64,000 bases of DNA, from contig JBBKVO010000044.1 of the NCBI GenBank assembly GCA_037968475.1, forward strand, positions 62,001 through 126,000, in the 5' to 3' direction. Within the stretch, counting starts at the first letter, position 1. Each line of letters begins with the position of its first letter. This document shows positions 26,901 to 35,684 of the stretch, in pieces. The notes beneath the pieces are model-generated. The model searched no databases. It worked only from the letters and a program-made list of their open reading frames with translations, and was not told where the DNA came from. The position numbers were made by a program, and so were the translations under genes. The DNA is from SB11 sp037968475. Its GTDB lineage: Bacteria; Bacteroidota; Bacteroidia; UBA8524.

Positions 26901-29200
26901 ATACAAGCATAAAATCGGTAGAATGGATGTTTGGTGATGGTGCAGTATCAAAACTAACTCAACCCGTAAAAAGCTATTTCTACCCCGGTAACTATGATAT
27001 TACTTATAAAGTAACCGATGTTGATGGTTGTTCTGACTCGATAATGCTAAAAAGCAAAATTAAAATTGGTGGCCCCATTGGTCAATACTTTAAAGATGCC
27101 GATAAAGGTTGTATACCTTTTAAAGTAAACTTTTCATCGCAAAGCCAAAATGCAAAAACTGTAAGTTGGGATTTTGGAAACGGTATATTGTCGAATGCCC
27201 CAAGCGCAACGGCTGAGTATGTAATAACAGGAACATTTGTACCCACTATGGTACTTGAAGATGCCTCAGGTTGTAAAGTGGCATACCCTGTTGATCCTAT
27301 TAAAGGCTATGCCTCACCAAAACCGAGCTTTAGTACCAAAGGCAATTGTTTATACGATGTTTTTGAGTTGGAAAACCAAACTGATACTAACACCCAGCCT
27401 ATTAAATTTGTATGGTTGTTTAGCGAAAGCGATAGCAGTGTAAACTATCATAGCAATAAAGTATTTGCTAGCGCAGGTCAACATCAAGTAATACTAAAAG
27501 CAATTGCTCCCAATGGATGCGAAGCTTCTGCTACACAAACAGTTGACATTAAAGCTCTTAAAGCAGCTTTTGAGGCTAAAGAAAATCCTGTTTGTCGTTT
27601 TGATTATGTAAACTTAATAGATAAAAGTATAGCCGAAGCAGGCATAGAAAGCTACCAATGGAGTTTGGGCGATGGTAGAATTGATAACGTACAAAATCCT
27701 TTTTACTACTATAATACTCCGGGTGAGTTTAGTGTAGGTTTGATAATTAAAGATAAAAAAGGCTGTTTTGATACCCTAGCCCCTAAAGGCCAAATAATAA
27801 TATTTGATACCCTTACCCCACCAACGCCTCTAGCACATAGGGTTACAGTGGAAGAAAACAATACTATACGTTTAGAGTTTTCTCCTTACCTAAGCCGTGA
27901 GTTTGGCAGCTATGTTGTATTTCGTAGTACACTAGGTAAAGGCTTTGAACTATACAAAACCATAGAAGGACAATTAGATACTGTGTTTATTGATGATGCC
28001 GTAAATACTTACACACAAAACTATACCTACAAAGTATATAGCCAAACCAAGTGCGATAAACTATCAGCAATTGGCGAAAGCGAAGAGCATACAACTGTTT
28101 TGCTTAAAACAACTGCCGATACTAATAGGGTTAAACTAAACTTTACCCCATATACAGGTTGGGATAATTTGGGTAGTTATACCATACACCGCCAATCGCC
28201 TGATAATACTTCGTTTGAGCAAATAGCTGTTATAGCTGCTGATGAAACCACCTATACTGATAATGATGTTATGTGTGGCTACACATACCACTATGTAGTG
28301 TATGCACACCAAAACGGGAGCAATCCTTTAGTTTCACGTTCAAACAATTCAACCGCAGCACCTATACACAAATCAACGGTACAACCCGGCCAATTGGTGC
28401 GTGCTACCGTGCAAGATGATAACCATGTTTTAGTGGAGTTTTCTCAACCTGTATTTCAAAAAGCGCCTGTTGATTATTACACCATCGAAAAATCATCGGA
28501 TGGTGTAAACTACCGTGATATTTTTACTACTAAAGAATGCTGTAAACCTTTTGAAGATTTTGCAGTAAATGTGCACAGCAAAAGCTACTACTACCGCATA
28601 CGCACTGCTGATGTTTGCGGAGATATAAGTATAGCGGGAAACATTGGTAAAACTATTTTGCTAAATGTAGAGGCTGATGATAACGATAATGTAAATGCTA
28701 ACTGGAGCCACTACCAAAAATGGGATGATGGTATAGCTAACTACCAAATAGAGCTAAAAGATAATAGCGGTATGTATAGTTGGACAGGTGAAAATATGGC
28801 TGATGATACTACTTATACAGACGAAAGCAATATGTACAACCAATTGCCACAAGTATGTTACCGTATAAAAGCTACTAGTAATAACGGTACAATAAGCTAC
28901 TCTAATACTGATTGTGCAAGAGGACGCTCAAGCTTGTTTGTTCCCAATGCGTTTACACCAAATGGAGACGAAAGCAATAATAAATTTGTAATTATGGGCA
29001 CTTTTGTTAAAAAATTTGAAATAAATATCTATAATCGCAGCGGCGAAAAACTGTATACAAGTTATAGCCTTGAAGATAGTTGGGATGGAATGTATAAAAA
29101 TGAAACAGCACAAGAGGGGGCGTATTTGTATGTAATTAATGCACAAGGCATGGACTACAAATACCACAACTATAGCGGAACAGTAACATTGTTACGCTAA
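23936..29200 (+). CDS. Giant PKD-repeat surface protein with T9SS type B sorting domain
   Basis: 1754 residues. A signal peptide (end near GLSGQ) is followed by about fifteen Ig-like modules; roughly ten have the PKD signature WDFGNG or variants (WNFGDG, WYFGNG, WQFGDG, WMFGDG) and many begin with GCxPxxVxF. Residues from about 1300 to 1650 look like fibronectin type III-like modules. The last 85 residues (VPNAFTPNGDESNNKFVI, NIYNRSGEKLYTS, WDGMYKNE) are the gliding-motility-associated/T9SS type B sorting domain. It should be exported by Sec and then by the type IX system to the surface. Likely an adhesin or scaffold; the ligand is unknown. Confidence 0.93.
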   Translation: MSGIYKLLVAKNLALLIALLTFVGLSGQSFTPSKANFVQDKTKGCLPLVVNFTNTSTGSIASYFWDFGNGNTSSLKNPGAIYNQAGTYTVLLIVTDDNGDRDSLLKPYIIEALANPQAGFAVSANGGCINQNFTFTDTSKEAVGKLTKWQWNFGDGAADTNENPIHSFGAAGVYGVSLIITDDNGCKNFVNHTQLITISTPAQVAFDADNSGGCNVPLHVKFKNNTTTVNGQSYTYQWQLGGSTTSTQENPTYTYSNFGQYDVQLTVTDDNNCSQTLTKSKFINIGKTKADFKLTQNKGCVPFVPIIEDKSIGVPSNATWIWYFGNGDSAVGQSPNYTYTQAGTYTITLSITSPEGCNDIVVKNAALVVLPAPVATFGHNNPISCTAPYTINFSPSNQQATKWFWQFGDGETSTQKNPSKVYDTSGVFSVSLTLTDINGCVGSFEKKNIVKVNTQKAQFTPTVKHGCVPLQVGFTNNSSSFFGINSYTWDFGNGQTATTQQAQTVFDQEGTYYPSLIISDNNGCTDTMVFDSIMVGVKTNPNFYTNLTKGCKRDMQFVDFHNTTDTINQRVDGFFWDFGVLTSTKSNPIIDYRQYPSTYTVRLVAFSNGCADTMVKKDYITILMPHANAEIVEDPCKLDTVTFKDKSVGVNKFNWTLGGVSIGEVPEVKKFLEPGSYALDLMVHDTNTGCWDTKSYVLDIHEPLLPGFTISADSVCANVPFLLKDTSVNAVKTTFYIGSSDPIVAKQATPVISQPLTTSIKLVVEDKYGCIETLTKTNVIKILGPDFTPSITPDKGCFPLDAKLVRSGYSTHGVADAFWSDGKNSYSAINDSVPYLFNTPSATMHTQGANITLTVEDNLGCKVSRVANVKLSQPVADIKYTTNLLCATTQVNFAHDAAKSKNIGALEYSWVVNQNQTFNKSANSFNFTTEGNQNLKLVVRETALGCTDSTEVQVFTALKKIKADFSIDNTATTCPPLVSTFGDKSTVKNTSIKSVEWMFGDGAVSKLTQPVKSYFYPGNYDITYKVTDVDGCSDSIMLKSKIKIGGPIGQYFKDADKGCIPFKVNFSSQSQNAKTVSWDFGNGILSNAPSATAEYVITGTFVPTMVLEDASGCKVAYPVDPIKGYASPKPSFSTKGNCLYDVFELENQTDTNTQPIKFVWLFSESDSSVNYHSNKVFASAGQHQVILKAIAPNGCEASATQTVDIKALKAAFEAKENPVCRFDYVNLIDKSIAEAGIESYQWSLGDGRIDNVQNPFYYYNTPGEFSVGLIIKDKKGCFDTLAPKGQIIIFDTLTPPTPLAHRVTVEENNTIRLEFSPYLSREFGSYVVFRSTLGKGFELYKTIEGQLDTVFIDDAVNTYTQNYTYKVYSQTKCDKLSAIGESEEHTTVLLKTTADTNRVKLNFTPYTGWDNLGSYTIHRQSPDNTSFEQIAVIAADETTYTDNDVMCGYTYHYVVYAHQNGSNPLVSRSNNSTAAPIHKSTVQPGQLVRATVQDDNHVLVEFSQPVFQKAPVDYYTIEKSSDGVNYRDIFTTKECCKPFEDFAVNVHSKSYYYRIRTADVCGDISIAGNIGKTILLNVEADDNDNVNANWSHYQKWDDGIANYQIELKDNSGMYSWTGENMADDTTYTDESNMYNQLPQVCYRIKATSNNGTISYSNTDCARGRSSLFVPNAFTPNGDESNNKFVIMGTFVKKFEINIYNRSGEKLYTSYSLEDSWDGMYKNETAQEGAYLYVINAQGMDYKYHNYSGTVTLLR

Positions 29201-29279
29201 TTTTAATACGGCTGACACGTAAATTCCATATATAGTTAGTTAGCAGCGGTGGTTCCCCAGGACCATCGCGAACAAAAAG

Positions 29280-29308
29280 GGCTGCCGGGAGGCAGCCATT
29301 TTTGTTTT
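29280..29308 (+). terminator. Terminator of the PKD-repeat gene
   Basis: Stem GGCTGCC/GGCAGCC with loop GGGA, then ATTTTTG, about 80 bases after the stop. Confidence 0.8.
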
Positions 29309-29724
29309 ATGGGGATATATAACAGGTTTTGAACGCCTATTCTGTATACATTAACGAGAGTTTGGGATGAGAAGATTATAAAATCAATACGCCAACTTCT
29401 CTACCACCCTCAGTCCCTCCTTATCCACACACAACACTTCGGCTTCGCTCAGTATAACAGCATGAGGAGGGAAGCCACGCCACTGCCCTTTGGGTTTTAC
29501 ATATTTTGTCAAAACCGTAGGCATTGCATTGTCCCCCTTGTGGGCTGTCATCCTGAGCGAAGTCGAAGGAGTGCGAAGTCGAAACATAAGTGCGTAAGCG
29601 AAGGGGATAGGAGGGTGAAAAGAAACACCCAATAGCTAATACCAGCGAGCGATGCTCTATTATTTTCGGCACGAGCGGATGCTCTCGCGAGCCAATAGTG
29701 TGGTAGGATTTGAAATCCTTTTCT

Positions 29725-29777
29725 ATGAAAAATTACGGAGCAAAGTGGGGCTTAAAGCCCCACTTTGCGCCGTAATT
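29725..29777 (-). terminator. Long hairpin, probable terminator of the outer-membrane gene pair
   Basis: A 22-base stem (29731-29752 with 29756-29777) with one mismatch and loop TAA, ending 43 bases from the stop of the minus-strand gene; T-rich on that strand. Could stop transcription both ways. Confidence 0.75.
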
Positions 29778-29820
29778 TAACAACGGTGGGTTTTAAACCC
29801 GTCGATTTTTTAAAACTATA

Positions 29821-31131
29821 CTACTTCATCAACACAGGGCGACTGCCGCCCAAACCTACCAACAAGTTCAGGGCAGCAATAAGGTTGCCGCCATATTGGG
29901 TAGGGCTATTAAAATTTTTACCTACTGAGAAGTTTAACAAAGTGTTCTTATCAACCGCATAGCTAAGGTTAATAGTATAGCGCAAACGACCATCAATAGC
30001 ACTATTATTTAGCGTAGTGCGGTAAATACCTTCACCTGCCATTCTAAAACGGCTTAGCCCGCCTTGTGGAGTCCATTCTATTTTCGCGCCCGCATCAAAA
30101 TTTAGGTTATCGCCCGTACGCAAACTATCGTTTTTATCCTTGTACATCTCGTTTGGGTTCAGCATCAAACGGGTAACACCTAAAAAGTTCACCGCCTGTT
30201 TGGTTTCATACCCACCTGTAAGCCATGCGCCATAGCGGGTTAGCAAACTGTAATCAAAATTTTGGTTGGGGTAGTTAAGCACAATACCTCCTGCCAAATC
30301 TAGTTTCCACCCATAACGTCTAAATTTAAGTTCGCCCGCCAGTTGTTTAAAAATACCCATTTGCACACTTAGGCTATCGTCAAAATGTTTCACGGCAGCT
30401 TGGCGCACATTTTCGTTGCGCATATTCAAGTAAGTGCTGTACGTAGTTCTTTCACCTTCCAATTGGCTTTGGCGTAGCATAAAAGAAGCATCGCTGGCCA
30501 AAGCAGGGTTTTGGCGCACACTATCTTGCTTTTGAGCTAAGGCAATAGTAACAGCCACCAGTTTATCGCTATATAGCTTCAATTCACTATCGCTATTTAT
30601 GGCACTGGCAATGTAGTTGGCCACAGCAAAGTTTCTGTTTTTTAGTATGGCGCGCATACTATCCAATTGCTGGCGCGAGCTATCCCAATCCACATCCATT
30701 TTATTACCTCTAAAAATAGAAGTTTTAAAACCAATACCCATTTGGGTAAGGTTGCTATCAGCACCTGCTGTGTTGGGTGTATTGGTAGCAAAAGAAAAAC
30801 GCAATGTTTGCCACATATTTGGCAAAGGTTTATCGCCCTTTTGGTTTAAAAACGATGCGGCACTTATTTTACTTCTAAAAACCCAAGCAGGAGCAATATC
30901 AATAGCATAGCTACGGGGCAGGGTGCTAAAATTATTAGTAGCATTGCGCAGCGATACCAAAACATCAGTAGGGTCTTGCGGAGTTTCAATATTTTCAGGC
31001 TCAATGCCCAACAAAACAAAACCGGGCTGGCTGGGGGCACGCAAAATATCAAGCGATATGGTAGAATCGGTCTGCGTAAAACCTTTCACACTAGCCATTG
31101 CAATGGCAGCAAGCAGTAATAGTTTTTTCAT
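29821..31131 (-). CDS. Predicted outer-membrane beta-barrel protein
   Basis: 436 residues with a clear signal peptide (MKKLLLLAAIAMASVKGFTQ). The C-terminal half is a run of amphipathic strands (RRYGWKLDLAGGIVLNYP, RYTINLSYAVDKNTLLNFSV, NLIAALNLLVGLGG) typical of outer-membrane barrels. The middle part is helical (about residues 150-250). No named family was recognised. It lies 12 bases downstream of a small gene on the same strand, and the two should be one transcript. Confidence 0.7.
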   Translation of the reverse strand: MKKLLLLAAIAMASVKGFTQTDSTISLDILRAPSQPGFVLLGIEPENIETPQDPTDVLVSLRNATNNFSTLPRSYAIDIAPAWVFRSKISAASFLNQKGDKPLPNMWQTLRFSFATNTPNTAGADSNLTQMGIGFKTSIFRGNKMDVDWDSSRQQLDSMRAILKNRNFAVANYIASAINSDSELKLYSDKLVAVTIALAQKQDSVRQNPALASDASFMLRQSQLEGERTTYSTYLNMRNENVRQAAVKHFDDSLSVQMGIFKQLAGELKFRRYGWKLDLAGGIVLNYPNQNFDYSLLTRYGAWLTGGYETKQAVNFLGVTRLMLNPNEMYKDKNDSLRTGDNLNFDAGAKIEWTPQGGLSRFRMAGEGIYRTTLNNSAIDGRLRYTINLSYAVDKNTLLNFSVGKNFNSPTQYGGNLIAALNLLVGLGGSRPVLMK

Positions 31132-31143
31132 AAGCTTAAAAGT

Positions 31144-31560
31144 TTAGTAAAATCGTATGGTAGCTAAAAATTCAACAATATCACCTTGGTTCAAAACACC
31201 TGAAAGAAGGTCGCGAGAATACTTATTACCACCACCTGTTAAAGTATAGCTAAGTCTTACTACATTGCTATCGGGGTTCACGTCAGCCAGCGAAGTAGTT
31301 ACAGTAATCATCAAGTTAGCTAAGTCGTTATTTTTACCGATAATAAAGCCGTTAAAGCTGCCCATTTTTGGGTCTCCAACAGTGCTTGTGCCTAGTTTCA
31401 CAGTGGTTGTGGCTTCAATATCATTATTGGGCACCTCTGTAAATTGTCCCGCATTATTTGGGTCAGCCTTTAATTCTGTAATAGTAATCGCTAAAGTTAC
31501 ATTGTCGGTTGATGTGTCAATAACGCTGTACACATCAAAAAAAGAAGTACTAATTGGCAT
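31144..31560 (-). CDS. Hypothetical protein, partner of the outer-membrane gene
   Basis: 138 residues, no signal peptide and no membrane helix. The protein is rich in beta-strand and Asn/Asp/Thr (TDNVTLAITITELKADPN, VRLSYTLTGGGNKYSRDL). No family recognised. It is first in a two-gene transcript with the predicted barrel. A good -7 box, TAGATTTG on the minus strand (31578-31585), lies 17 bases before the start. Confidence 0.65.
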   Translation of the reverse strand: MPISTSFFDVYSVIDTSTDNVTLAITITELKADPNNAGQFTEVPNNDIEATTTVKLGTSTVGDPKMGSFNGFIIGKNNDLANLMITVTTSLADVNPDSNVVRLSYTLTGGGNKYSRDLLSGVLNQGDIVEFLATIRFY

Positions 31561-31577
31561 TGGTTAATAGTTTTTTT

Positions 31578-31585
31578 CAAATCTA
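31578..31585 (-). promoter_or_regulatory. -7 promoter element for the hypothetical/outer-membrane pair
   Basis: Plus-strand CAAATCTA reads TAGATTTG on the coding strand, a perfect TAnnTTTG, 17 bases before the ATG at 31560. Confidence 0.5.
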
Positions 31586-31746
31586 CGCACATATAGGCAA
31601 AAGGGAATAGGTTAAAACTACCATTTTATATACGTGTTTTTCACCCGTAATATTTTAAATCATCACCATTTACAAAGCAGTTTTACCACTTTTTTCAATA
31701 AAAATGCGTTACAATATGCAATACACCCATAATTATCTTGGCACTA

Positions 31747-32868
31747 ATGTATATACTCAATATTTTTGCACACCTTGCACAAAAAACCAGCGATTTGATA
31801 AGAAAAACTCAAAATAGCATCCCATCTACCTTGCTTTTGGCATTTGCTTTCGGCTTGTGTTTGCTTTTTGCCCAGTGCAAAAGCAATACTGACACGCCCA
31901 AAAATGACCAAAGTCTTGAAGATAGCCTTACAGAAAAGTATGGTAAAGGTTCAGAAGTTATAACACAACTAAATACTGATATAGCCAACGAACCTAATAA
32001 TCCCGAGTTGTATTACCGCCGTGCTTTGCAATGGGCAAGAGAAAACAACCCACAAAGGGCTTTTAGAGATATTGAGCGTGCATTGCAAATGCAGCCTGAA
32101 AACCCTTTATACTATTTTGCCAGAGGCGAGATTAGTTTTATGATGGATAGCGTAAGCAATGCTATGTCATCGTTTGAAAAAGCTGTAAAACTAAAACCTG
32201 ATTTTACCGATGCACTAATAAAATTAGGCGAGTTGCAAATGATATTGTTTCAGTTTGACGAAAGCCTTGCTACCTTTGACAAAGTAATAGAAATTGATCC
32301 ACTTAGCTCTACTGCACAGTATTATAAAGGCCGTGATTATTTGGGTAAAAAAGATACTACACGTGCCATTGACAGCTATAAAAAAGCAGTAGAGTACAAT
32401 AATGACTATTATGATGCTTATATTGGCTTAGGCAAACTTTATTTCGAAAAAAAGAAACTAAAACTTGCTGAAGACTATTTCACTAATGCCATACGTATAA
32501 AAGAACTAAGTGCAGAGGCATTTTATGCTCGCGCTCTTGTTTATTACGAAGCGGATGCTTTGAAAAAAGCAGTTGATGATTATGAAATGGTAATACGTAT
32601 TGACCCTGATGATTATAGGCCATACTCAGGCGTTGGGCTTATTAACTATAACCTTGATAGGTACGAAGATGCGGTGGAGTATTATGATAAAGCACTGTTG
32701 ATGAATCCTGATTATGTAAGAGGGTATTATTACAGAGGTTTGGCACATATGGCAAAAGGTGATAAAGAAAACGCAATAAAAGATTTTAGAAAAGTATTAA
32801 AATTAGACGATAGCTATAATATTGCAAAAGATTTTTTGAAAGAGCTTGGAGCAAAAGACATTAATTAA
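31747..32868 (+). CDS. TPR-repeat lipoprotein
   Basis: 373 residues from ATG 31747; a TTG three codons upstream is unlikely. A hydrophobic stretch ends in LLFAQC followed by KSN, a lipobox, so it should be lipid-anchored. The rest is about eight tetratricopeptide repeats (for example ALQMQPENPLYYFARGEISF, YDKALLMNPDYVRGYYYRGL), which serve as a protein-binding scaffold. Its stop is three bases before thrS, so read-through into the translation operon is possible. Partner unknown. Confidence 0.85.
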   Translation: MYILNIFAHLAQKTSDLIRKTQNSIPSTLLLAFAFGLCLLFAQCKSNTDTPKNDQSLEDSLTEKYGKGSEVITQLNTDIANEPNNPELYYRRALQWARENNPQRAFRDIERALQMQPENPLYYFARGEISFMMDSVSNAMSSFEKAVKLKPDFTDALIKLGELQMILFQFDESLATFDKVIEIDPLSSTAQYYKGRDYLGKKDTTRAIDSYKKAVEYNNDYYDAYIGLGKLYFEKKKLKLAEDYFTNAIRIKELSAEAFYARALVYYEADALKKAVDDYEMVIRIDPDDYRPYSGVGLINYNLDRYEDAVEYYDKALLMNPDYVRGYYYRGLAHMAKGDKENAIKDFRKVLKLDDSYNIAKDFLKELGAKDIN

Positions 32869-32871
32869 CCA

Positions 32872-34800
32872 ATGATAAAGATAACTTTTCCCGATGGGGC
32901 AGTGAGGGAGTACCAACAAGGTATTACTCCTATGGAAGTGGCAAAATCCATTAGTGAAGGATTGGCACGCAATGTATTAGCAGCAATGGTAGACGGTATA
33001 CGTACCGAAACCAGCACGCCAATTAATGCAGATGCAACACTTACCCTATATACGTGGAATGATAAAGACGGTAAAGAAGCATTTTGGCACTCATCGGCGC
33101 ATTTGTTGGCCGAGGCAGTACAAAGTGTTTTCCCAAAAGCGAAATTTGGTATAGGGCCTGCCATTGAAAATGGTTTTTACTACGATATTGATTTTGGTGG
33201 TGAGGTTGTAAATGCTGAGGTTTTGGCAAAGCTTGAAACCAAAATGAAAGAATTGGCAAAAGAAAACAACGCTTTTGTAATGAGCGATGTGAGTAAAGCG
33301 GATGCCATAGATTACTTTACCAGAAAAGGAGATAACCTTAAACTTGATTTATTACAAGACTTGCCTGATGGCGAAATAACCTTTTGTACACAAGGCAGTT
33401 TTACCGATTTGTGTCGTGGCTTTCACATCCCCTCAACAGGGTATGTAAAAGCAGTTAAACTGCTTAATATAGCAGGTGCATACTGGCGTGGTGATGAAAA
33501 AAACCAACAACTTACCCGTATATACGGTATCACCTTTCCAAAACAAAAAGAGTTAGAAGAATACCTGCATTTGTTGGAAGAAGCCAAACGTCGCGACCAC
33601 CGTAAACTAGGTAAAGAAATGGAGCTGTTTATGTTTAGCGAAAACGTAGGCGCAGGCTTGCCCATGTGGCTGCCTAAAGGCACCATGATACGCGAAAGGC
33701 TAACCAAGTTTATGCAAAATGCGCAAACCGATAGAGGATATTTACCTGTTATCACCCCGCACATAGGTCGTAAAGAACTATACGTAACTAGCGGACACTA
33801 CGAGAAATACGGTAAAGACTCTTTTCAGCCCATTAAAACACCTAATGAAGACGAGGAGTTTTTGCTAAAACCAATGAACTGCCCGCACCATTGCGAGGTT
33901 TATAAATTTAAACCTCACTCATACAAAGACCTGCCGTTGCGATTTGCAGAGTTTGGTACTGTGTACCGTTATGAGCAAAGTGGCGAGCTAAACGGGCTTA
34001 CTCGTGTGCGTGGCTTTACCCAAGACGATGCGCATATTTTTTGCCGCCCCGACCAAGTGGTGGAGGAGTTTAAAATTGTGATTGAATTGGTGCAGTATGT
34101 ATTTGCTAAACTGGGCTTTGATAAATACACTGCGCAAATATCATTAAGAGATAAAGAAGATCGCAGTAAGTATATAGGCAGTGATGAAAACTGGGAAAAA
34201 GCAGAAAGTGCAATTATAGAAGCCGCCAAAGAAAAAGGACTTGAGACTGTAACTGAATACGGCGAAGCCGCATTTTATGGCCCCAAGCTAGATTTTATGG
34301 TAAAAGATGCACTGGGTCGTCAATGGCAATTGGGTACCATACAGGTGGATTATAACCTGCCTGAACGCTTTAAATTGGAGTATATAGGCGAGGATAACCA
34401 AAAACATCGCCCTGTGATGATTCACCGAGCACCTTTTGGTTCGCTAGAAAGATTTTTTGCAATACTTACAGAACATTGTGCAGGAAACTTCCCGCTATGG
34501 CTTACTCCAGACCAAGTTGCCGTGTTGCCCATCAGCGATAAATTTTCGAATTATGCAAACGATGTTTTAAATTACTTAAAAAAGTACGATATTCGCGGCT
34601 TCGTGGATGAACGTGCTGAGAAGATTGGTAAGAAAATTCGCGATGCAGAAGTATCTAAAGTACCGTTTATGATTATCGTGGGCGAGAAAGAAGTTGAAAA
34701 CAAACAAGTTTCAGCTAGGAAACATGGCGAAGGCGATGTGGGCACTTTTTCACTTGATGAGTTTGTAGCGTATTTTAACGGACAGTTAGATAATAATTAA
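32872..34800 (+). CDS. thrS: Threonyl-tRNA synthetase
   Basis: 642 residues, the normal size. N-terminal TGS domain (ITFPDGAVREYQQGITPMEV), editing domain with HSSAHLLAEAV, and class II catalytic core with MNCPHHCEVY (zinc Cys/His), motif 2 region FGTVYRYEQSGELNGLTRVR and motif 3 HRAPFGSLERFFAILTE, then an anticodon-binding domain. It charges tRNA-Thr and edits Ser-tRNA-Thr. It heads the thrS-infC-rpmI-rplT cluster, an arrangement shared with E. coli and other bacteria. Confidence 0.97.
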   Translation: MIKITFPDGAVREYQQGITPMEVAKSISEGLARNVLAAMVDGIRTETSTPINADATLTLYTWNDKDGKEAFWHSSAHLLAEAVQSVFPKAKFGIGPAIENGFYYDIDFGGEVVNAEVLAKLETKMKELAKENNAFVMSDVSKADAIDYFTRKGDNLKLDLLQDLPDGEITFCTQGSFTDLCRGFHIPSTGYVKAVKLLNIAGAYWRGDEKNQQLTRIYGITFPKQKELEEYLHLLEEAKRRDHRKLGKEMELFMFSENVGAGLPMWLPKGTMIRERLTKFMQNAQTDRGYLPVITPHIGRKELYVTSGHYEKYGKDSFQPIKTPNEDEEFLLKPMNCPHHCEVYKFKPHSYKDLPLRFAEFGTVYRYEQSGELNGLTRVRGFTQDDAHIFCRPDQVVEEFKIVIELVQYVFAKLGFDKYTAQISLRDKEDRSKYIGSDENWEKAESAIIEAAKEKGLETVTEYGEAAFYGPKLDFMVKDALGRQWQLGTIQVDYNLPERFKLEYIGEDNQKHRPVMIHRAPFGSLERFFAILTEHCAGNFPLWLTPDQVAVLPISDKFSNYANDVLNYLKKYDIRGFVDERAEKIGKKIRDAEVSKVPFMIIVGEKEVENKQVSARKHGEGDVGTFSLDEFVAYFNGQLDNN

Positions 34801-34814
34801 CGTACACTTTTAAC

Positions 34815-34827
34815 GGAGGTAACTATT
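34815..34827 (+). promoter_or_regulatory. Strong Shine-Dalgarno site and AUU start of infC
   Basis: GGAGGT (34815-34820) is followed after four bases by ATT (34825-34827). A perfect Shine-Dalgarno is unusual in this window, and the AUU codon is the hallmark of IF-3 autoregulation. Confidence 0.75.
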
Positions 34828-35388
34828 AGCATTAAAAAGAAACCGGGGAGAAAACCTTTCAGGCCCCGGACAGTAGAACCCGAGCACAGGATAAACGGCC
34901 GCATCATAGCACAAGAAGTGCGTGTTGTGGGTGAAAATATTGAGCCCGGCGTATATCCCACAAAAAAAGCCATCGAGATGGCTCAAGAGTTGGAGGTAGA
35001 CTTGGTAGAAATTTCTCCCAATGCTACGCCCCCTGTTTGCCGTTTGGTAGACTATAAAAAGTTTCTTTACGAGCAAAAAAAGAAACAAAAAGAGATAAAG
35101 GCCAACGCCGTGAAGACGGTTGTAAAAGAAATTCGTTTCGGCCCTAATACAGATGAGCATGATGTTGACTTTAAGTTAAAACATGCCATCAAATTTTTAG
35201 AAGAGGGTTCAAAAGTGCGTGCCTATGTATTTTTCAGAGGTCGCTCTATTGTATACAAAGAAAGAGGTGAGGTATTGTTATTAAAATTTGCCGAAGATTT
35301 AATTGATGTAGCCAAAGTAGAAATGATGCCAAGGCTTGAAGGCAAAAAAATGATAATGATGCTTGCCCCAAAACAAAAAAGCAAGTAA
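34825..35388 (+). CDS. infC: Translation initiation factor IF-3 (AUU start)
   Basis: 187 residues when started at the ATT codon 34825, which restores the family N terminus (SIKKKPGRKPFRPRTVEPEH then RINGRI). A GTG at 34918 would cut off 31 conserved residues. N-domain motif PEHRINGRIIAQEVRVV, linker rich in Lys, C-domain VKEIRFGPNTDEHDVDFKLK. IF-3 prevents subunit joining and rejects non-standard start codons, so an AUU start makes its own synthesis sensitive to IF-3 level, as known for E. coli infC. Part of thrS-infC-rpmI-rplT. Confidence 0.95.
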   Translation: MSIKKKPGRKPFRPRTVEPEHRINGRIIAQEVRVVGENIEPGVYPTKKAIEMAQELEVDLVEISPNATPPVCRLVDYKKFLYEQKKKQKEIKANAVKTVVKEIRFGPNTDEHDVDFKLKHAIKFLEEGSKVRAYVFFRGRSIVYKERGEVLLLKFAEDLIDVAKVEMMPRLEGKKMIMMLAPKQKSK

Positions 35389-35419
35389 CAATAACTTTTA
35401 ACATTAAATAGACAGTATA

Positions 35420-35620
35420 ATGCCAAAGATGAAAACAGTATCGGGCGCCAAAAAGCGTTTTAGGGTAACCGGTAGCGGAAAAATAAGGATGAACCATGCG
35501 TTCAAACGTCACATCCTTACTAAAAAAGGTACAAAACAAAAACGTAACCTTACTTACTCAGCATACGTATGCGATGCAGATATGAGCAACGTGAAGTTAA
35601 TGCTTACCATCGGAAAATAA
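35420..35620 (+). CDS. rpmI: 50S ribosomal protein L35
   Basis: 66 residues, the standard L35: MPKMKTVSGAKKRFRVTGSG and a very basic middle (AFKRHILTKKGTKQKRNL). It lies 31 bases after infC and 81 before rplT in the conserved cluster. Binds 23S rRNA in the large subunit. Confidence 0.96.
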   Translation: MPKMKTVSGAKKRFRVTGSGKIRMNHAFKRHILTKKGTKQKRNLTYSAYVCDADMSNVKLMLTIGK

Positions 35621-35645
35621 TTTTAATTTTTATACAACAACAGGG

Positions 35646-35684
35646 ATTTAGCCCCAAAGTGTCCCATAAGCGGGAACGCTAAAT
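35646..35684 (+). promoter_or_regulatory. Structured rpmI-rplT intergenic RNA, candidate L20 control site
   Basis: An outer stem ATTTAGC/GCTAAAT (35646-35652 with 35678-35684) encloses a second stem TCCC/GGGA (35662-35665 with 35672-35675). It sits just before rplT. L20 represses its own operon by RNA binding in other bacteria; that this element does so here is inference. Confidence 0.4.

Larger units (their letters stand above)
29201..29820. other. Gene-free repeat-rich region
   Basis: About 620 bases without a gene, higher in GC than its surroundings in places. It contains two hairpins (29280 and 29731, listed separately), REP-like pieces (GTCATCCTGAGCGAAGTCGA near 29550; a related CGGCTTCGCTCAGTATAACA on the other orientation near 29442) and the motif TCGGCACGAGCGGATGCTC (29666-29684), also present near 56884. 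Confidence 0.6.

Noticed and set aside
29384..29672. Two minus-strand frames of about 82 codons in the gene-free region
   Set aside because: They translate REP-like repeats and palindromes; no homology-like features and overlapping each other in different frames.
34918..35388. GTG at 34918 as the start of infC
   Set aside because: It removes 31 conserved N-terminal residues; the ATT at 34825 with GGAGGT upstream restores the full protein.
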